Shown here: piece by piece, positions 54,084 to 63,345 of the stretch
Numbering within the stretch: position 1 is the first letter of the stretch
How the letters are laid out: each line of letters opens with the position of its first letter
Assembly (NCBI GenBank): GCA_963713805.1
Contig: CAVQNF010000039.1
Coordinates: forward strand, 310,001 to 374,000
Length of the DNA: 64,000 bases
Reading direction: 5' to 3'
Origin: GAS188 sp963713805
GTDB taxonomy: Bacteria; Pseudomonadota; Alphaproteobacteria; Rhizobiales; Beijerinckiaceae
The notes under the pieces: model-generated
What the model was told of the DNA's origin: nothing
Database searches by the model: none
The model's input: the letters and a program-made list of their open reading frames with translations, nothing else
Translations under genes and position numbers: made by a program

Positions 54084-55115
54084 ATGGCGCTCGCACGCAC
54101 ACGCCGTTCCTCGAGGGAAATCAACTACTGGCCGGGCTTCGTCGACGCGCTCTCGACCTTGCTCTTGACCATCACCTTCCTCCTGTCGATCTTCGCGGTG
54201 GCGCAGGTCGTGCTGTCGCAGGAGGTGAACGGGCGCGACACCGTCCTTACCCGCCTCAATCGCCAGATCGCCGAATTGACCGATCTCCTGTCGCTCGAAC
54301 GAACGAAAGGCTCGAAATCGGATACCGAGATCGGGACGCTGAGGGCCACTCTCGACCAGGCGAAGGCCGATCAGGCGCGGCTGCAGCAGGAGATGCAGGC
54401 CGGCGGCGGCGCGGCGAGCACGGCCGAGAAGCGGGCCGGCCAATTGCAGAGCGCGCTCGATACGCAGACGGCCGACACCAACCGGGCGCTTTCCCAGGTC
54501 GACGCCTTGAACCAGCAGATCGCGGCGCTTCGCCGCCAGCTCGCGGCGATCGAATCGGCCCTGCAAGCCTCCGAGACGCGCGAGCAGGATGCGCAAACGC
54601 GCGTCGCCGATCTCGGCTCGCGCCTGAACGTCGCCTTGGCGCAGAAGGTGCAGGAGCTCGCGCGCTACCGGTCGGACTTCTTCGGAAGGCTGCGCGACAT
54701 TCTCGGCAACCGTCCCGACATCCGCATCGTGGGTGACCGTTTCGTGTTCCAATCCGAGGTGTTCTTCGATCCGGGCCAGGCCGAGCTGAAGCCGGAAGGC
54801 ATGCCCGAGCTCGACAAGGTCGCGAGCGCGATGCGAGACATCATCGCGAACATCCCCCCCGACATCCCCTGGGTGCTGCGCGTCGACGGCCATACCGACA
54901 AGCGCCCGCTTTCGGGAACCGGGAAATTCGCCACGAACTGGGATCTATCCGCCGCACGCGCCATCGCGGTCGTGCGTTACCTGCAATCGCAGGGCTTGCC
55001 GCCGGAGCATCTGCTCGCGGCCGGATTCGGCGAGTATCAGCCGCTCGACCTCGGCGACACGGAAGACGCCTTCAAGCGCAACCGTCGCATCGAGCTCAAG
55101 TTGACGGATCGGTGA
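54084..55115 (+). CDS. MotB-like/OmpA-domain peptidoglycan-binding protein
   Basis: 343 aa. One N-terminal transmembrane helix with an Asp just before it (NYWPGFVDALSTLLLTITFLLSIFAVAQ), matching the proton-carrying Asp of MotB. A long coiled coil at about 50-190 is followed by a C-terminal OmpA domain (about 205-343) with VFFDPGQAELKPEGM, VDGHTDKRPLSGTGKFATNWDLSAARAIAVV and FGEYQPLD...RNRRIELKL. It couples the MotA-like channel to peptidoglycan. Together with its neighbour it resembles a stator unit. Confidence 0.92.
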   Translation: MALARTRRSSREINYWPGFVDALSTLLLTITFLLSIFAVAQVVLSQEVNGRDTVLTRLNRQIAELTDLLSLERTKGSKSDTEIGTLRATLDQAKADQARLQQEMQAGGGAASTAEKRAGQLQSALDTQTADTNRALSQVDALNQQIAALRRQLAAIESALQASETREQDAQTRVADLGSRLNVALAQKVQELARYRSDFFGRLRDILGNRPDIRIVGDRFVFQSEVFFDPGQAELKPEGMPELDKVASAMRDIIANIPPDIPWVLRVDGHTDKRPLSGTGKFATNWDLSAARAIAVVRYLQSQGLPPEHLLAAGFGEYQPLDLGDTEDAFKRNRRIELKLTDR

Positions 55116-55143
55116 GCGAACGGGCGATGCCCGAGCGCCCGGC

Positions 55144-55677
55144 GTGACGGGAGAAGAATCAAGGCGGGGGCGCACGCCTTTCGCGCTTCGCGACATGACG
55201 CTTGCGGATCGCGAGGCCCTTCTCGAGCTCTGGGTCGAGGGCTGGGGCGCGGCGATGCCGGCCATCGATTTTTCCGCGCGGCGGGAATGGTTCCGCGAGC
55301 GCCTGGCGCGATTGGCGCGGGAGGGCTTCGTCCTGCGCGGCGCGGCCGACGTCGCAACCGGGCGCATCCTCGGCTTCCTCGCCCTTTCGGCCAGGCTTCA
55401 TTATCTCGACCAGATCGTCGTCGATCCCGATCATTGGGGAAAGGGCGTCGGCGAGGCGTTGCTCGAGGACGCCAAACGCCTCTCGCCGCAGGGCGTCGCG
55501 CTCGACGTCAATCAGGACAATCGACGCGCCATCGCCTTTTACGAGAAGCACGGATTTCGGCGGCTGCGTCCTGATCGCAACCCGGTATCCGGCCTGACGA
55601 CCTGGTGGTACGGTTGGGGCGAGGTGATGCCGGCAGATCCGGGCCTGAACCCTCCTGCGGAACCGGAAAGTCCCTGA
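55144..55677 (+). CDS. GNAT N-acetyltransferase
   Basis: 177 aa with a single GNAT domain: LADREALLELWVEGWGAAMPAIDF, YLDQIVVDPDHWGKGVGEALLEDAKRL (acetyl-CoA loop), LDVNQDNRRAIAFYEKHGFRRL. Starts with an alternative codon (GTG at 55144, read as Met) after a short gap from the OmpA gene. Substrate unknown. Confidence 0.88.
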   Translation: MTGEESRRGRTPFALRDMTLADREALLELWVEGWGAAMPAIDFSARREWFRERLARLAREGFVLRGAADVATGRILGFLALSARLHYLDQIVVDPDHWGKGVGEALLEDAKRLSPQGVALDVNQDNRRAIAFYEKHGFRRLRPDRNPVSGLTTWWYGWGEVMPADPGLNPPAEPESP

Positions 55678-55695
55678 CGGAGAGTGCCGCATTCC

Positions 55696-55735
55696 TCTAA
55701 GCGAAAATGGGAAGACCCGTTTTCCGGAACATGCT
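55696..55735. repeat. Decayed copy of the 45-nt palindromic repeat
   Basis: GCGAAAATGGGAAGACCCGTTTTCC with a trailing ACATGCT resembles one centre and arm of the palindrome at 18363. It lies between the GNAT gene and mtnK. Confidence 0.45.
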
Positions 55736-55771
55736 TGAATGTCGCCGCGCGAAGCCAAATGCGAGGCCGCC

Positions 55772-57070
55772 ATGAAAGCATCGCGGGACAAGGAGAGAAC
55801 CGAGGACTACCGGCGCTTATCGGAGACCGATCTTCCCGGCTATCTCGCCGGCGTTCCGGCCGCGCGCGAGCGTCTCGGCAAGGAGGGCGCAGCCTGGTCG
55901 GTGCGCGAGGTCGGCGACGGCAATCTGAACCTCGTCTTCATCGTCGAAGGCCCCCATGGCGGCGTCGCGGTGAAACAGGCGCTTCCCTTCGTGCGCCTCG
56001 TCGGGGAGAGCTGGCCGCTGCCTCTGTCGCGCGCCCATTACGAGCACCTTGCCCTGCGGCGCCAGGCGGAGCTGGCGCCTCGCCTCGTTCCCGAGGTCCT
56101 GCATTTCGACCAAGCCTTGAAGCTCATCGTGATGGAGCTCCTCGAGCCCCACATCATCTTGCGGCGCGGGCTGATCGCGGGCACGCGCTATCCGCGCCTC
56201 GCCGAGGACCTGGCGACCTTCCTGGCACGCACGCTGTTCTTCACCTCGGACCTCGCGCTTCCCGCCGCCGAGAAGAAGGCGCGTCTCGCCGCCTTCGCCG
56301 GCAACCACGCGCTGTGCAAGATCACCGAGGACCTCATCTTCACCGACCCCTATCGTCTGGCGGAACAGAATCGCTGGACTTCGCCCTTTCTCGATGCCAT
56401 CGCGGCGGAGTTCCGCGCCGATCTCGATCTGCATGTCGCGATCTCACGGCTGAAGCTGAAATTCCTGAATTCCACCGAGGCGATGATCCATGGCGACCTG
56501 CACACGGGTTCGGTCATGGTCACGCAAGACGACACGCGGGTGATCGATCCCGAATTCGCGTTCTACGGGCCGATGGGGTTCGACATCGGCGCGATGCTTG
56601 CCAACCTCATCATGAATTTCCTGGCGGGCGAGGGCCACGAAGAAACTCCGGGCGAACGCGCCTCGCATGGCGAATGGGTGCTCGAGACCGCGCAAGAGAT
56701 ATGGCACGGATTTCGCGCGAAATTCCTTCACCTGTGGCGCATAGAGGCGAAGGGCGACGCCTATCCGGCGAGCTTGTTTCCCGGCGCCCTCGGCGAGGCG
56801 CGGCTCGAGATCGAGCGCCGCTCCTACATGAACCGGCTGTTCGCGGAGACGGCCGGCTTCGCGGGCGCGAAGATCATCCGCCGCATCCTCGGCCTCGCGC
56901 ACAACATCGATTTCGAGTGGATCGAGGACAAGGCGCGCCGCGCGACTTGCGAAGCACGCGCGCTTCGGCTCGCGCGCGAGCTCCTCGTCAACACCGAAAG
57001 CTTCGGCTCGATCGAGGCGGTCCTCGACGCGACGCGACGGATAAGCAGGTGGCAGCCGGGTTTCGGTTGA
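55772..57070 (+). CDS. mtnK: S-methyl-5-thioribose kinase
   Basis: 432 aa, aminoglycoside-phosphotransferase-like kinase of the methionine salvage pathway. EVGDGNLNLVFIVEG (P-loop-like), GVAVKQALPFVR (ATP Lys), MIHGDLHTGSVMV (catalytic HGD), and DPEFAFYGPMGFDIGAMLANL (metal Asp) are all as in MtnK. An ATG at 55739 would add 11 residues; 55772 is preferred by the GCGAGG site. The usual partner mtnA is not adjacent. Frame intact. Confidence 0.9.
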   Translation: MKASRDKERTEDYRRLSETDLPGYLAGVPAARERLGKEGAAWSVREVGDGNLNLVFIVEGPHGGVAVKQALPFVRLVGESWPLPLSRAHYEHLALRRQAELAPRLVPEVLHFDQALKLIVMELLEPHIILRRGLIAGTRYPRLAEDLATFLARTLFFTSDLALPAAEKKARLAAFAGNHALCKITEDLIFTDPYRLAEQNRWTSPFLDAIAAEFRADLDLHVAISRLKLKFLNSTEAMIHGDLHTGSVMVTQDDTRVIDPEFAFYGPMGFDIGAMLANLIMNFLAGEGHEETPGERASHGEWVLETAQEIWHGFRAKFLHLWRIEAKGDAYPASLFPGALGEARLEIERRSYMNRLFAETAGFAGAKIIRRILGLAHNIDFEWIEDKARRATCEARALRLARELLVNTESFGSIEAVLDATRRISRWQPGFG

Positions 57071-57198
57071 GGCATGCCGGGTGTAACAAATAAGCTTCCG
57101 ATCAGCGTCGCGGGTCCACGCTATCCGGCATGAGAGTAGCGGCGACGAGCTGATTTCTTGCGCGAAGCCGGCACTCGCAAAGTCTTGGCGCGAGGGTA

Positions 57199-57588
57199 TC
57201 AATCCTCGACGATATCCTCCATGCGCACCGCGAGCGCATGGGCCAGCCGCTTGATGAGCGGAGGCTTGCCGGCGCGGTCACTCGCCTCGAGGCCGGCGAG
57301 GTAGCTTTGCGAGATGCCGGCGCGAGCGGCAAGATCGCCCTGGCTGAGACCGCGCTTCTTGCGCCAGAAGGCGAGCTTGCTCTTCGCGGCAAGCATCGCC
57401 TCGACCTCCTCGAGGCTCAAGATTTCCGCGTCTCCGGAGCGTGCCCGTGCGATCCTCTCCGCAATCTCCCTGGCTTCGCTGTCGGCCATGAGGCGGCGAT
57501 ACTCGTCGAACGGCAGGATGGCGAGCTTTTCACCCTTGGGGGTGGTGATGATGTCGGCCTTGTGGGCCTTGGCTTTGGTGCGGGCCAT
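57199..57588 (-). CDS. Xre-family helix-turn-helix antitoxin
   Basis: 129 aa. The N-terminal half (ITTPKGEKLAILPFDEYRRLMADSE) is a Phd/StbD-like stretch often fused to Xre antitoxins. The C-terminal half is a HTH-XRE domain (WRKKRGLSQGDLAARAGISQSYLAGLEASDR). ATG 57588 has GAAGGAGA upstream. It immediately follows the RelE-like toxin gene, an order typical of HigBA-type systems, and very likely represses the pair through the palindrome at 57882. Confidence 0.85.
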   Translation of the reverse strand: MARTKAKAHKADIITTPKGEKLAILPFDEYRRLMADSEAREIAERIARARSGDAEILSLEEVEAMLAAKSKLAFWRKKRGLSQGDLAARAGISQSYLAGLEASDRAGKPPLIKRLAHALAVRMEDIVED

Positions 57589-57601
57589 GATGATATCTCC
57601 T

Positions 57602-57852
57602 TCACTCATAGACCGACCCGCGAGGGCCGATCTTGATGACCATGATTTCGCTTTCGCTTTCGATGAACACCGCGACGGTAGGAGCCGACGCGGAGCCGAG
57701 AGCCTTCGATCGCCGAGAGACCCTTGACATCTCCGGCGCCGGTCGAAGCGTAGGCTTTCAACTTGGAAATGATCCGCTTCGACTGCCCCGCATGGCGGCT
57801 TGAGGTCTCTCGCGGCTCCGTCGGTGAAGCGGATCGTTTTCATGTCTGTCAT
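57602..57852 (-). CDS. RelE/HigB-type toxin, split by two frameshifts
   Basis: About 83 aa when repaired: MKTIRFTDGAARDLKRHAG, KRIISKLKAYASTGAGDVKGLSAIEGSRLRVGSYR, then VAVFIESESEIMVIKIGPRGSVYE. This is the compact RelE-fold mRNA interferase layout with the conserved LRVGSYRV core. One shift is needed near 57792 (after RDLK) and one near 57678 (after GSYR). As printed, the frame runs straight into the antitoxin. Either both are assembly errors or this toxin is dead. Confidence 0.7.
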
Positions 57853-57881
57853 ATTTCATATTGAAAAAATTAGGACAATTG

Positions 57882-57908
57882 AATAATATCTCAAATTGAG
57901 AAATTATT
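57882..57908. promoter_or_regulatory. 27-bp palindromic operator upstream of the RelE/Xre pair
   Basis: AATAAT-A-TCTCAA-A-TTGAGA-A-ATTATT: near-perfect inverted repeat in a strongly A/T-rich stretch 30-56 bp upstream of the toxin start. The symmetric TCTCAA/TTGAGA core is the expected shape of an Xre dimer site, and the A/T-rich surroundings suit a promoter. Confidence 0.7.
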
Positions 57909-58092
57909 GATACGATGCTCGCCGCGACCGTCGGCTCCAAACGGCGCTTTCCTGCCGCGATCGCCTGCCTCGATCTCGCGTCGGCACGTGACCTACCGCG
58001 GACGCGTCGTGTGTCGGCGCCCCACAAAGGGATGAGCAACTCTTAAAGATACTGTGGCCCATCGCGGCCATGACGCCAGCGCAGTCGTTCGT

Positions 58093-59121
58093 CTAATCCT
58101 CGGACGCGCTCCGCAGCCTTTGCGCGTAGACGTTGATCACCAGCGCCGCGAGCAGGATCAAGCCGCGGATCAGGATCTTCAGGAAGGAATCGATCTTCAC
58201 ATGGTCGAGCCCGTTGTTGAGCACGCCGAGCACGAAGAGGCCGACGACGGTGTTGCCGATGCCGCCGCGCCCACCGAACAGGCTCGTGCCGCCGACGACC
58301 ACGGCCGCGATGGCGTCGAGAAGGTAGGTGTCGAACTCGTTCTGCTGGGCGCTGCCGAAATGGGCGACGCCGAGCATGCCGGCGAGCCCTGAGCAAACCG
58401 CCGAGATCACCATCACGGTGCCGAGGATCAGCTTGACGTTGAGCCCCGAGTATTCGGCGGCCTCGCGATTGCCGCCCACGACGTAAACATAGCGGCCGAA
58501 GCGCGTATAGGTGAGCACGAGGTGGCCGAGGAGCAAAAGCACCGCCGCCACCACCACGATCCAGGGAATTCCGCCGATCGAGCCCGCGCCCAGGGTGGCC
58601 ACGAGATCGGGCACCTTGTAGGCGATCTGGCCGCGCACCAGGAGCGCCGAGATGCCGGCTGCGATCTGCATCATGGCGAGCGTCATGATGAAGGAGGGAA
58701 TGCCGATCAGGGTGACGCCGAGCGCATTGAGAAGGCCGAGGCCGAAGCAGGCGAGGAAAGCGAGCACGATCGCCGCGGCACCGGGCAGCGGCAGGTTGGC
58801 GATGTTCACATAGGATTCCTGGGCGGTGAAATAGGCGACGACGATGCCCGCCGCGTTGGCGACGCTGGCGATCGACAGATCGATTTCCGCGCACAAGATC
58901 ACGAAGGTGAGGCCGACCGCGATGATGCCCGTCACCGATACTTGAGTGAGAATATTCCAGACGTTGTCGAGCGTGGCGAAGGAAGGACTCGCGAAGACGA
59001 AGAAGGCGATCAAGAAGATCAGCGTGAGGAACGGCGCGATATTGCGCATCTGGCCGCGCAGCACCGCCACGAAGCCTGCGTGCCGCGCTCGGCGCTTCTC
59101 ATCCGTCAGCGATGCGGTCAT
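58093..59121 (-). CDS. Ribose-type sugar ABC transporter permease
   Basis: 342 aa inner-membrane permease of the RbsC/XylH family with about 8-10 helices. TGIIAVGLTFVILCAEIDLSIASVANAAGIVVAY, GIPSFIMTLAMMQIAAG, YVVGGNREAAEYSGLNV and the late QNEFDTYLLDAIAAVVVGGTSLFGGRGGIGNTVVG motif are family hallmarks. It is 17 nt downstream of the ATPase gene. The sugar is unknown. Confidence 0.92.
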   Translation of the reverse strand: MTASLTDEKRRARHAGFVAVLRGQMRNIAPFLTLIFLIAFFVFASPSFATLDNVWNILTQVSVTGIIAVGLTFVILCAEIDLSIASVANAAGIVVAYFTAQESYVNIANLPLPGAAAIVLAFLACFGLGLLNALGVTLIGIPSFIMTLAMMQIAAGISALLVRGQIAYKVPDLVATLGAGSIGGIPWIVVVAAVLLLLGHLVLTYTRFGRYVYVVGGNREAAEYSGLNVKLILGTVMVISAVCSGLAGMLGVAHFGSAQQNEFDTYLLDAIAAVVVGGTSLFGGRGGIGNTVVGLFVLGVLNNGLDHVKIDSFLKILIRGLILLAALVINVYAQRLRSASED

Positions 59122-59138
59122 GCCATTCGTTCCTCCGA

Positions 59139-60646
59139 TCACGCGGCTTCGAGAAGGCGGTCCTTGCTGATCACCTCGTTCTTGAATTCGCGCACCACCA
59201 CGCCCTTCTTCAGCACCATGATGCGATCGGCGAGCGACAGGACCGTCTCGGGCTCGGTCGAGGCCACGAGAATGGCGAGGCCCCTCTCGCGCAAGCCGCG
59301 CACGATCTTCACCACATCCTCCTTGGCGCCGACGTCCATGCCGCGCGTCGGCTCGCTCAGGATCAACACCCGCGGCGGGAAGGTCAGCCATTTCGCCAGG
59401 CCCACTTTCTGCTGGTTGCCGCCCGAAAGCGAGCCGACGAGCGCATCGGCGCGCGGCGGCCTGATCTGCAGCTTCGCGATCTGGGCCCGCGCGATCTCGC
59501 GCTCGCGCGCGGGCTTGAGCAAAAACCGCGAAATCCGCTCGAGCGTGCTGACCGAGGTGTTCTTGTAGAGCGGCTCCTCGTGAAACAGCATGGAGCGACG
59601 GCTCTCCGGCACGAAGGCGATGCCGGCGCGGCGCGCCGCCGACGTGCTCGTGAAGCTGACCTCGCGGCCCGCGACCCGCAAGGTGCCGCGGTCGGGGTGA
59701 AGCTTGCCGAACAAGGTCCGCACCAGCTCGATCTGGCCGCAGCCCATGAAGCCGTAGAGGCCGAGCACTTCGCCGGCCCGCAACTCGAGCGAGACGTCGC
59801 TGATAGGCTCGTCCGTGCGACAGGGCGGCGGCCTGCAGGACGACCGGCAGCATCGATGGCGCCGTCGAGCCGGATGTCGGCGCGGTAGCTTTCGCCGAGC
59901 TCCTCGTGGCCGGCACCGATCATGCGCTCGATGAGCGCGGACTTGTGCGTCTCTGCCGCCGGCGTCGTCGCGATCCTGCGGCCGTTGCGGAACACCGTGA
60001 CGGTATCGGACACGCGCAGGATGTCGTCGAGGAAATGCGAGATGAAGACGATGCTGCGTCCGTCGTCGCGCAGGCGCCGCAGCACCGAAAAAAGGCGCTC
60101 GACCTCCGGCGGCGACAAGGCCGAGGTCGGCTCGTCGAGAATGATGATGCGCGCGCCCGAAAACAGCACGCGCGCGATCTCGACCATCTGCTGTAGGCCG
60201 ATCGGCAGGTCCCCGATGCGCGCCCGTGGGTCGAGGTCGAGGCCGAGGCCGGCGAGCTGGCGGCGCGCCTCGTCCATCATGCGACGCCATTGCACGAGGC
60301 CCGCCGCGTTCACCGGCTGCGTGCCGAGGAAGACGTTCTCGGCGACCGTGAGATCCGGCGCGATGCTCAATTCCTGATGCACCATGCCGATGCCGGCCGC
60401 GAGCGCGTCGCGCGCCGAACGGAAGCGCGCCTCGCGCCCGTCGAGGCGCAATTCGCCGAGGTAGTCGCCGTGCACGCCCGCGATGATCTTCATGAGCGTC
60501 GACTTGCCGGCCCCGTTCTCGCCGACGAGACCATGAATCTCGCCGGCCTTGAGCACGAAGCCGACATCGCGCAAAGCCGCGACGCCGCCGAAGGATTTGG
60601 AGACGCCCACGAGCTCGACGACCGGGGCGCCCGCGCCGACCATCAC
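59139..60646 (-). CDS. Ribose-type sugar ABC transporter ATPase (double ABC), one frameshift
   Basis: About 500 aa with two ABC domains. First: GLVGENGAGKSTLMKIIAG (Walker A), IGLQQMVEIARVL, IIILDEPTSALS (Walker B). Second: the degenerate Walker A LYGFMGCGQIELVRTLFG, signature LVGSLSGGNQQKVGLAKWL and LILSEPTRGMDVGAKEDV. A shift in the linker near 59825-59850 (after AIDAAGRPA) separates the halves. Lies between the binding-protein gene (4 nt upstream) and the permease. Confidence 0.9.
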
Positions 60647-60650
60647 GGAC

Positions 60651-61679
60651 TCAGATCAGGAAATGGTCCTCCATCCACTGCATTCCCGCGGCGTTGGCCT
60701 TGGTCACCACAGGCCCATCCGTCACGATGTTCTTCGGGATGCCCTGATCCGTCTTCTCGCCATTGACCGCGGCGACACCCGCGACGATCGCCCCGCCATG
60801 GATGCGGCAGGAGGGATTGCGCACCGTGGCGTACATGCGCCCCTCCGCGACCGCTTGGATGGCGGGCGGCATGGCATCCACACCACCGATCAGGATGTTG
60901 GTGCGGTTATGGGCCTTCATCACGTTGTAGGCCGCGAGCGCCATGTCGTCGTTGTGGAAGAAGGCCGCATCGATCTGCGGATATTTGGTGAGGTAGGTCT
61001 CCCAGAGCTGTGCGGTCTTGGACACGCTCCAATCGGCCGGCTGGGTGTCGAGAACCTCGATGTTGGGGTATTGCTTGACGACCGCTTCGAACCCCTTGGC
61101 GCGCCCTTGCGCGCCGGTGTGGCCGAGCGCGCCTTGCGTCATGATCATCTTGCCCTTGCCGCCGAGCGCGCCGGCGAGCGCCTGGGTGACCGAAGCGCCC
61201 ATGAACTCGTTGTCGGGCGCAAGGAAGCTGTGCACCTTGATCTGGTCGAGGGGAGCGATCAGCGTATCCATGTCGATCACCGGGATGCCGGCATCGATCA
61301 TCTTCTGCACCGGCGCGGTCAGCGTGCCGATCCCGAAAGCCTGGATGGCGGCGAAATCCCATTTCTGCGAGGCCATGTTGTCGATGGCGGCACGCTGCTT
61401 CACCGCATCGAGCTCGCCGTCGAACCAGGTCACCTCCACATTGAACAGCTTGCCCCAATATTCGGCGGCCTGCTTGCCCTGGGCACACCAGGTTGCCTGC
61501 AATCCCGCGTTGGAGAAGGCAGCTCTCAGCGGCTTGTCGGAACGTCCAACGGCGCCTGCCGCCAAGGCGGGACTGAAGGGCAGGCCACCCAAAAGCGCCG
61601 CGGCGGCACCTGCAGAAGCGGCGGCTTGGCGAAAGAAGTCACGCCGCGAACGCGGTGAAACGGTCTTTTCCTCGGTCAT
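60651..61679 (-). CDS. Sugar ABC transporter substrate-binding protein with a Tat signal
   Basis: 342 aa type I periplasmic-binding protein (RbsB-like). Twin-arginine signal SRRDFFRQAAASAGAAAALLGG, then LRAAFSNAGLQATWCAQGKQAAEYWGKLF, AAIDNMASQKWDFAAIQAFG, GIPVIDMDTLIAP and AAFFHNDDMALAAYNVMK. ATG 61679 is preferred to 61721 because it begins close to the Tat motif. First gene of the three-gene uptake operon, divergent from the cyclase gene. Confidence 0.9.
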   Translation of the reverse strand: MTEEKTVSPRSRRDFFRQAAASAGAAAALLGGLPFSPALAAGAVGRSDKPLRAAFSNAGLQATWCAQGKQAAEYWGKLFNVEVTWFDGELDAVKQRAAIDNMASQKWDFAAIQAFGIGTLTAPVQKMIDAGIPVIDMDTLIAPLDQIKVHSFLAPDNEFMGASVTQALAGALGGKGKMIMTQGALGHTGAQGRAKGFEAVVKQYPNIEVLDTQPADWSVSKTAQLWETYLTKYPQIDAAFFHNDDMALAAYNVMKAHNRTNILIGGVDAMPPAIQAVAEGRMYATVRNPSCRIHGGAIVAGVAAVNGEKTDQGIPKNIVTDGPVVTKANAAGMQWMEDHFLI

Positions 61680-61884
61680 GTCACGCTCCCTAGATTTGCG
61701 ACGCATGAATTCGCCATGCAATGCGGATGCTATCGCGGGAGTAACTGTGGCATAGTTGGCGGGGTTGTGCGAGGCTATAGTTCGCAGTCGCCTTGCGTCG
61801 TGAAATTATTTATTTGCCGACAGATATTTCAGCTACTGAATTACGGGAAAAGATCGAGCTGCTGTCAAAAATGGCGGTCAGGCC

Positions 61885-63210
61885 ATGCAACCCGAGACCA
61901 GGTATGCTCACAGCGGCGGCGTGAATATCGCGTTTCAAGTCCTGGGCGAGGGGCCGCGTGACCTTGTGTTCGTGCCCGGGTGGGTATCGAATATCGAGGT
62001 TTACTGGGAAGAACCGGCGCTGGCGCGTTTCTTGACGCGGCTCGGATCGTTCTCTCGCCTCATCCTTTTCGACAAGCGCGGTACCGGCCTCTCCGACAGG
62101 GTCACGGACATGCCCACTCTCGAAGTGCGCATGGACGATGTGCGGGCGGTGATGGATAGCGTCGGAACCGATCGAGCGGCGCTCTTCGGCACTTCAGAGG
62201 GCGGTCCGATGTGTGCCCTCTTCAGCGCCACCTACCCGGAACGCATCTCGTCACTGATCATGCACGGCAGCTACCCACGCCGGACGAGAACCGAGGATTA
62301 CGCCTGGGGACCGACCGAAGAAGAGCACCGGGCTTTTATCGACCAGATGCGGCGTGACTGGGGAGGCCCCTTCGGTCTCGACGCGCGGGCGCCCAGCATG
62401 GCGGGCGACGTGCATTTTCGCCAATGGTGGGCGCGCATGCTCAGAATGAGCGCAAGCCCCGCGGCCGTGACGGCGCTCACCACGATGAATGCCGAAATAG
62501 ACATCCGGCACATTCTTCCTGCGATCCGGGTGCCGACCTTGATCCTCCACAGCTTACGCGATGCCGCGATCGACATCGGAGCGAGCCGTTACATGGCGGG
62601 CCGGATTCCAGGCGCGAGGCTGGTCGAGTTGCCGGGACCCGACCATCTCGTGTGGCTGAGCGATGCGGATACCGTCCTCGGCGAGGTCGAGGAATTCCTC
62701 ACGGGCGTCCGGCACAGCACCGAGCCCGATCGCATCCTGGCCACGGTTCTGTTCACCGACATCGTGAGCGCCACCGAGAAGGCCTCGAGCGTCGGCGATC
62801 GTCGCTGGCATGATCTCCTGGATAGCCATCATGGCCTTGTGCGTCGCGAGCTCACACGCTTCCGCGGCCGCGAGATCAACACGACCGGAGACGGCTTCTT
62901 TGCTGCTTTCGATGGACCGGCACGCGCAATCCGCTGCGCTCGCGCCATTTCGGACGGCGTCCAATCGCTTGGCCTCAACATTCGCGCCGGCCTTCATACC
63001 GGGGAATGCGAGGTCATCGGCGAGGAGATCGGCGGGATCGTCGTCCACATCGGCGCCCGGATCGCGGCGCTCGCCGCGCCTGGCGAAGTGCTGGTTTCGA
63101 GCACCGTCAAGGATCTCGTCGCCGGCTCCGGATTGAGCTTTCGCGATCACGGCGCCGCATGTCTCAAGGGTGTTCCCGGCGAATGGCGACTTTATTCCGC
63201 CGAGCAATGA
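61885..63210 (+). CDS. Alpha/beta-hydrolase fused to a class III nucleotide cyclase domain
   Basis: 441 aa. N-terminal alpha/beta hydrolase (about 1-275) with nucleophile S104 in GTSEGG, early DKRGTGLSD and a late GPDHLVW (catalytic His region). C-terminal cyclase homology domain (about 283-440): metal Asp D292 in VLFTDIV, D336 in TTGDGFFAAF, and R392. The position that usually holds the adenine-binding Lys has N332, and the transition-state Asn position has H388, so catalysis may differ from classical adenylate cyclases. No membrane segment. Divergent from the sugar-uptake operon. Confidence 0.88.
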   Translation: MQPETRYAHSGGVNIAFQVLGEGPRDLVFVPGWVSNIEVYWEEPALARFLTRLGSFSRLILFDKRGTGLSDRVTDMPTLEVRMDDVRAVMDSVGTDRAALFGTSEGGPMCALFSATYPERISSLIMHGSYPRRTRTEDYAWGPTEEEHRAFIDQMRRDWGGPFGLDARAPSMAGDVHFRQWWARMLRMSASPAAVTALTTMNAEIDIRHILPAIRVPTLILHSLRDAAIDIGASRYMAGRIPGARLVELPGPDHLVWLSDADTVLGEVEEFLTGVRHSTEPDRILATVLFTDIVSATEKASSVGDRRWHDLLDSHHGLVRRELTRFRGREINTTGDGFFAAFDGPARAIRCARAISDGVQSLGLNIRAGLHTGECEVIGEEIGGIVVHIGARIAALAAPGEVLVSSTVKDLVAGSGLSFRDHGAACLKGVPGEWRLYSAEQ

Positions 63211-63345
63211 GCGGCGGATGGCCGCCCCGTTGGGGAACGGCGCGGCGCGATGAGGGTCTCGGCCCTATCTCGTGCTTGCCCGGATTGCGTGGCGCGACAC
63301 ATATCGCGCCCGCCGGCAGATGCGCCAAAGAACGCTGCTGGCCAC

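Noticed and set aside
53084..55115. A Zorya defence system
   Set aside because: Only the stator-like pair is present; no helicase or nuclease partner (ZorC/D/E) lies nearby, and the pair sits in a conserved housekeeping context.
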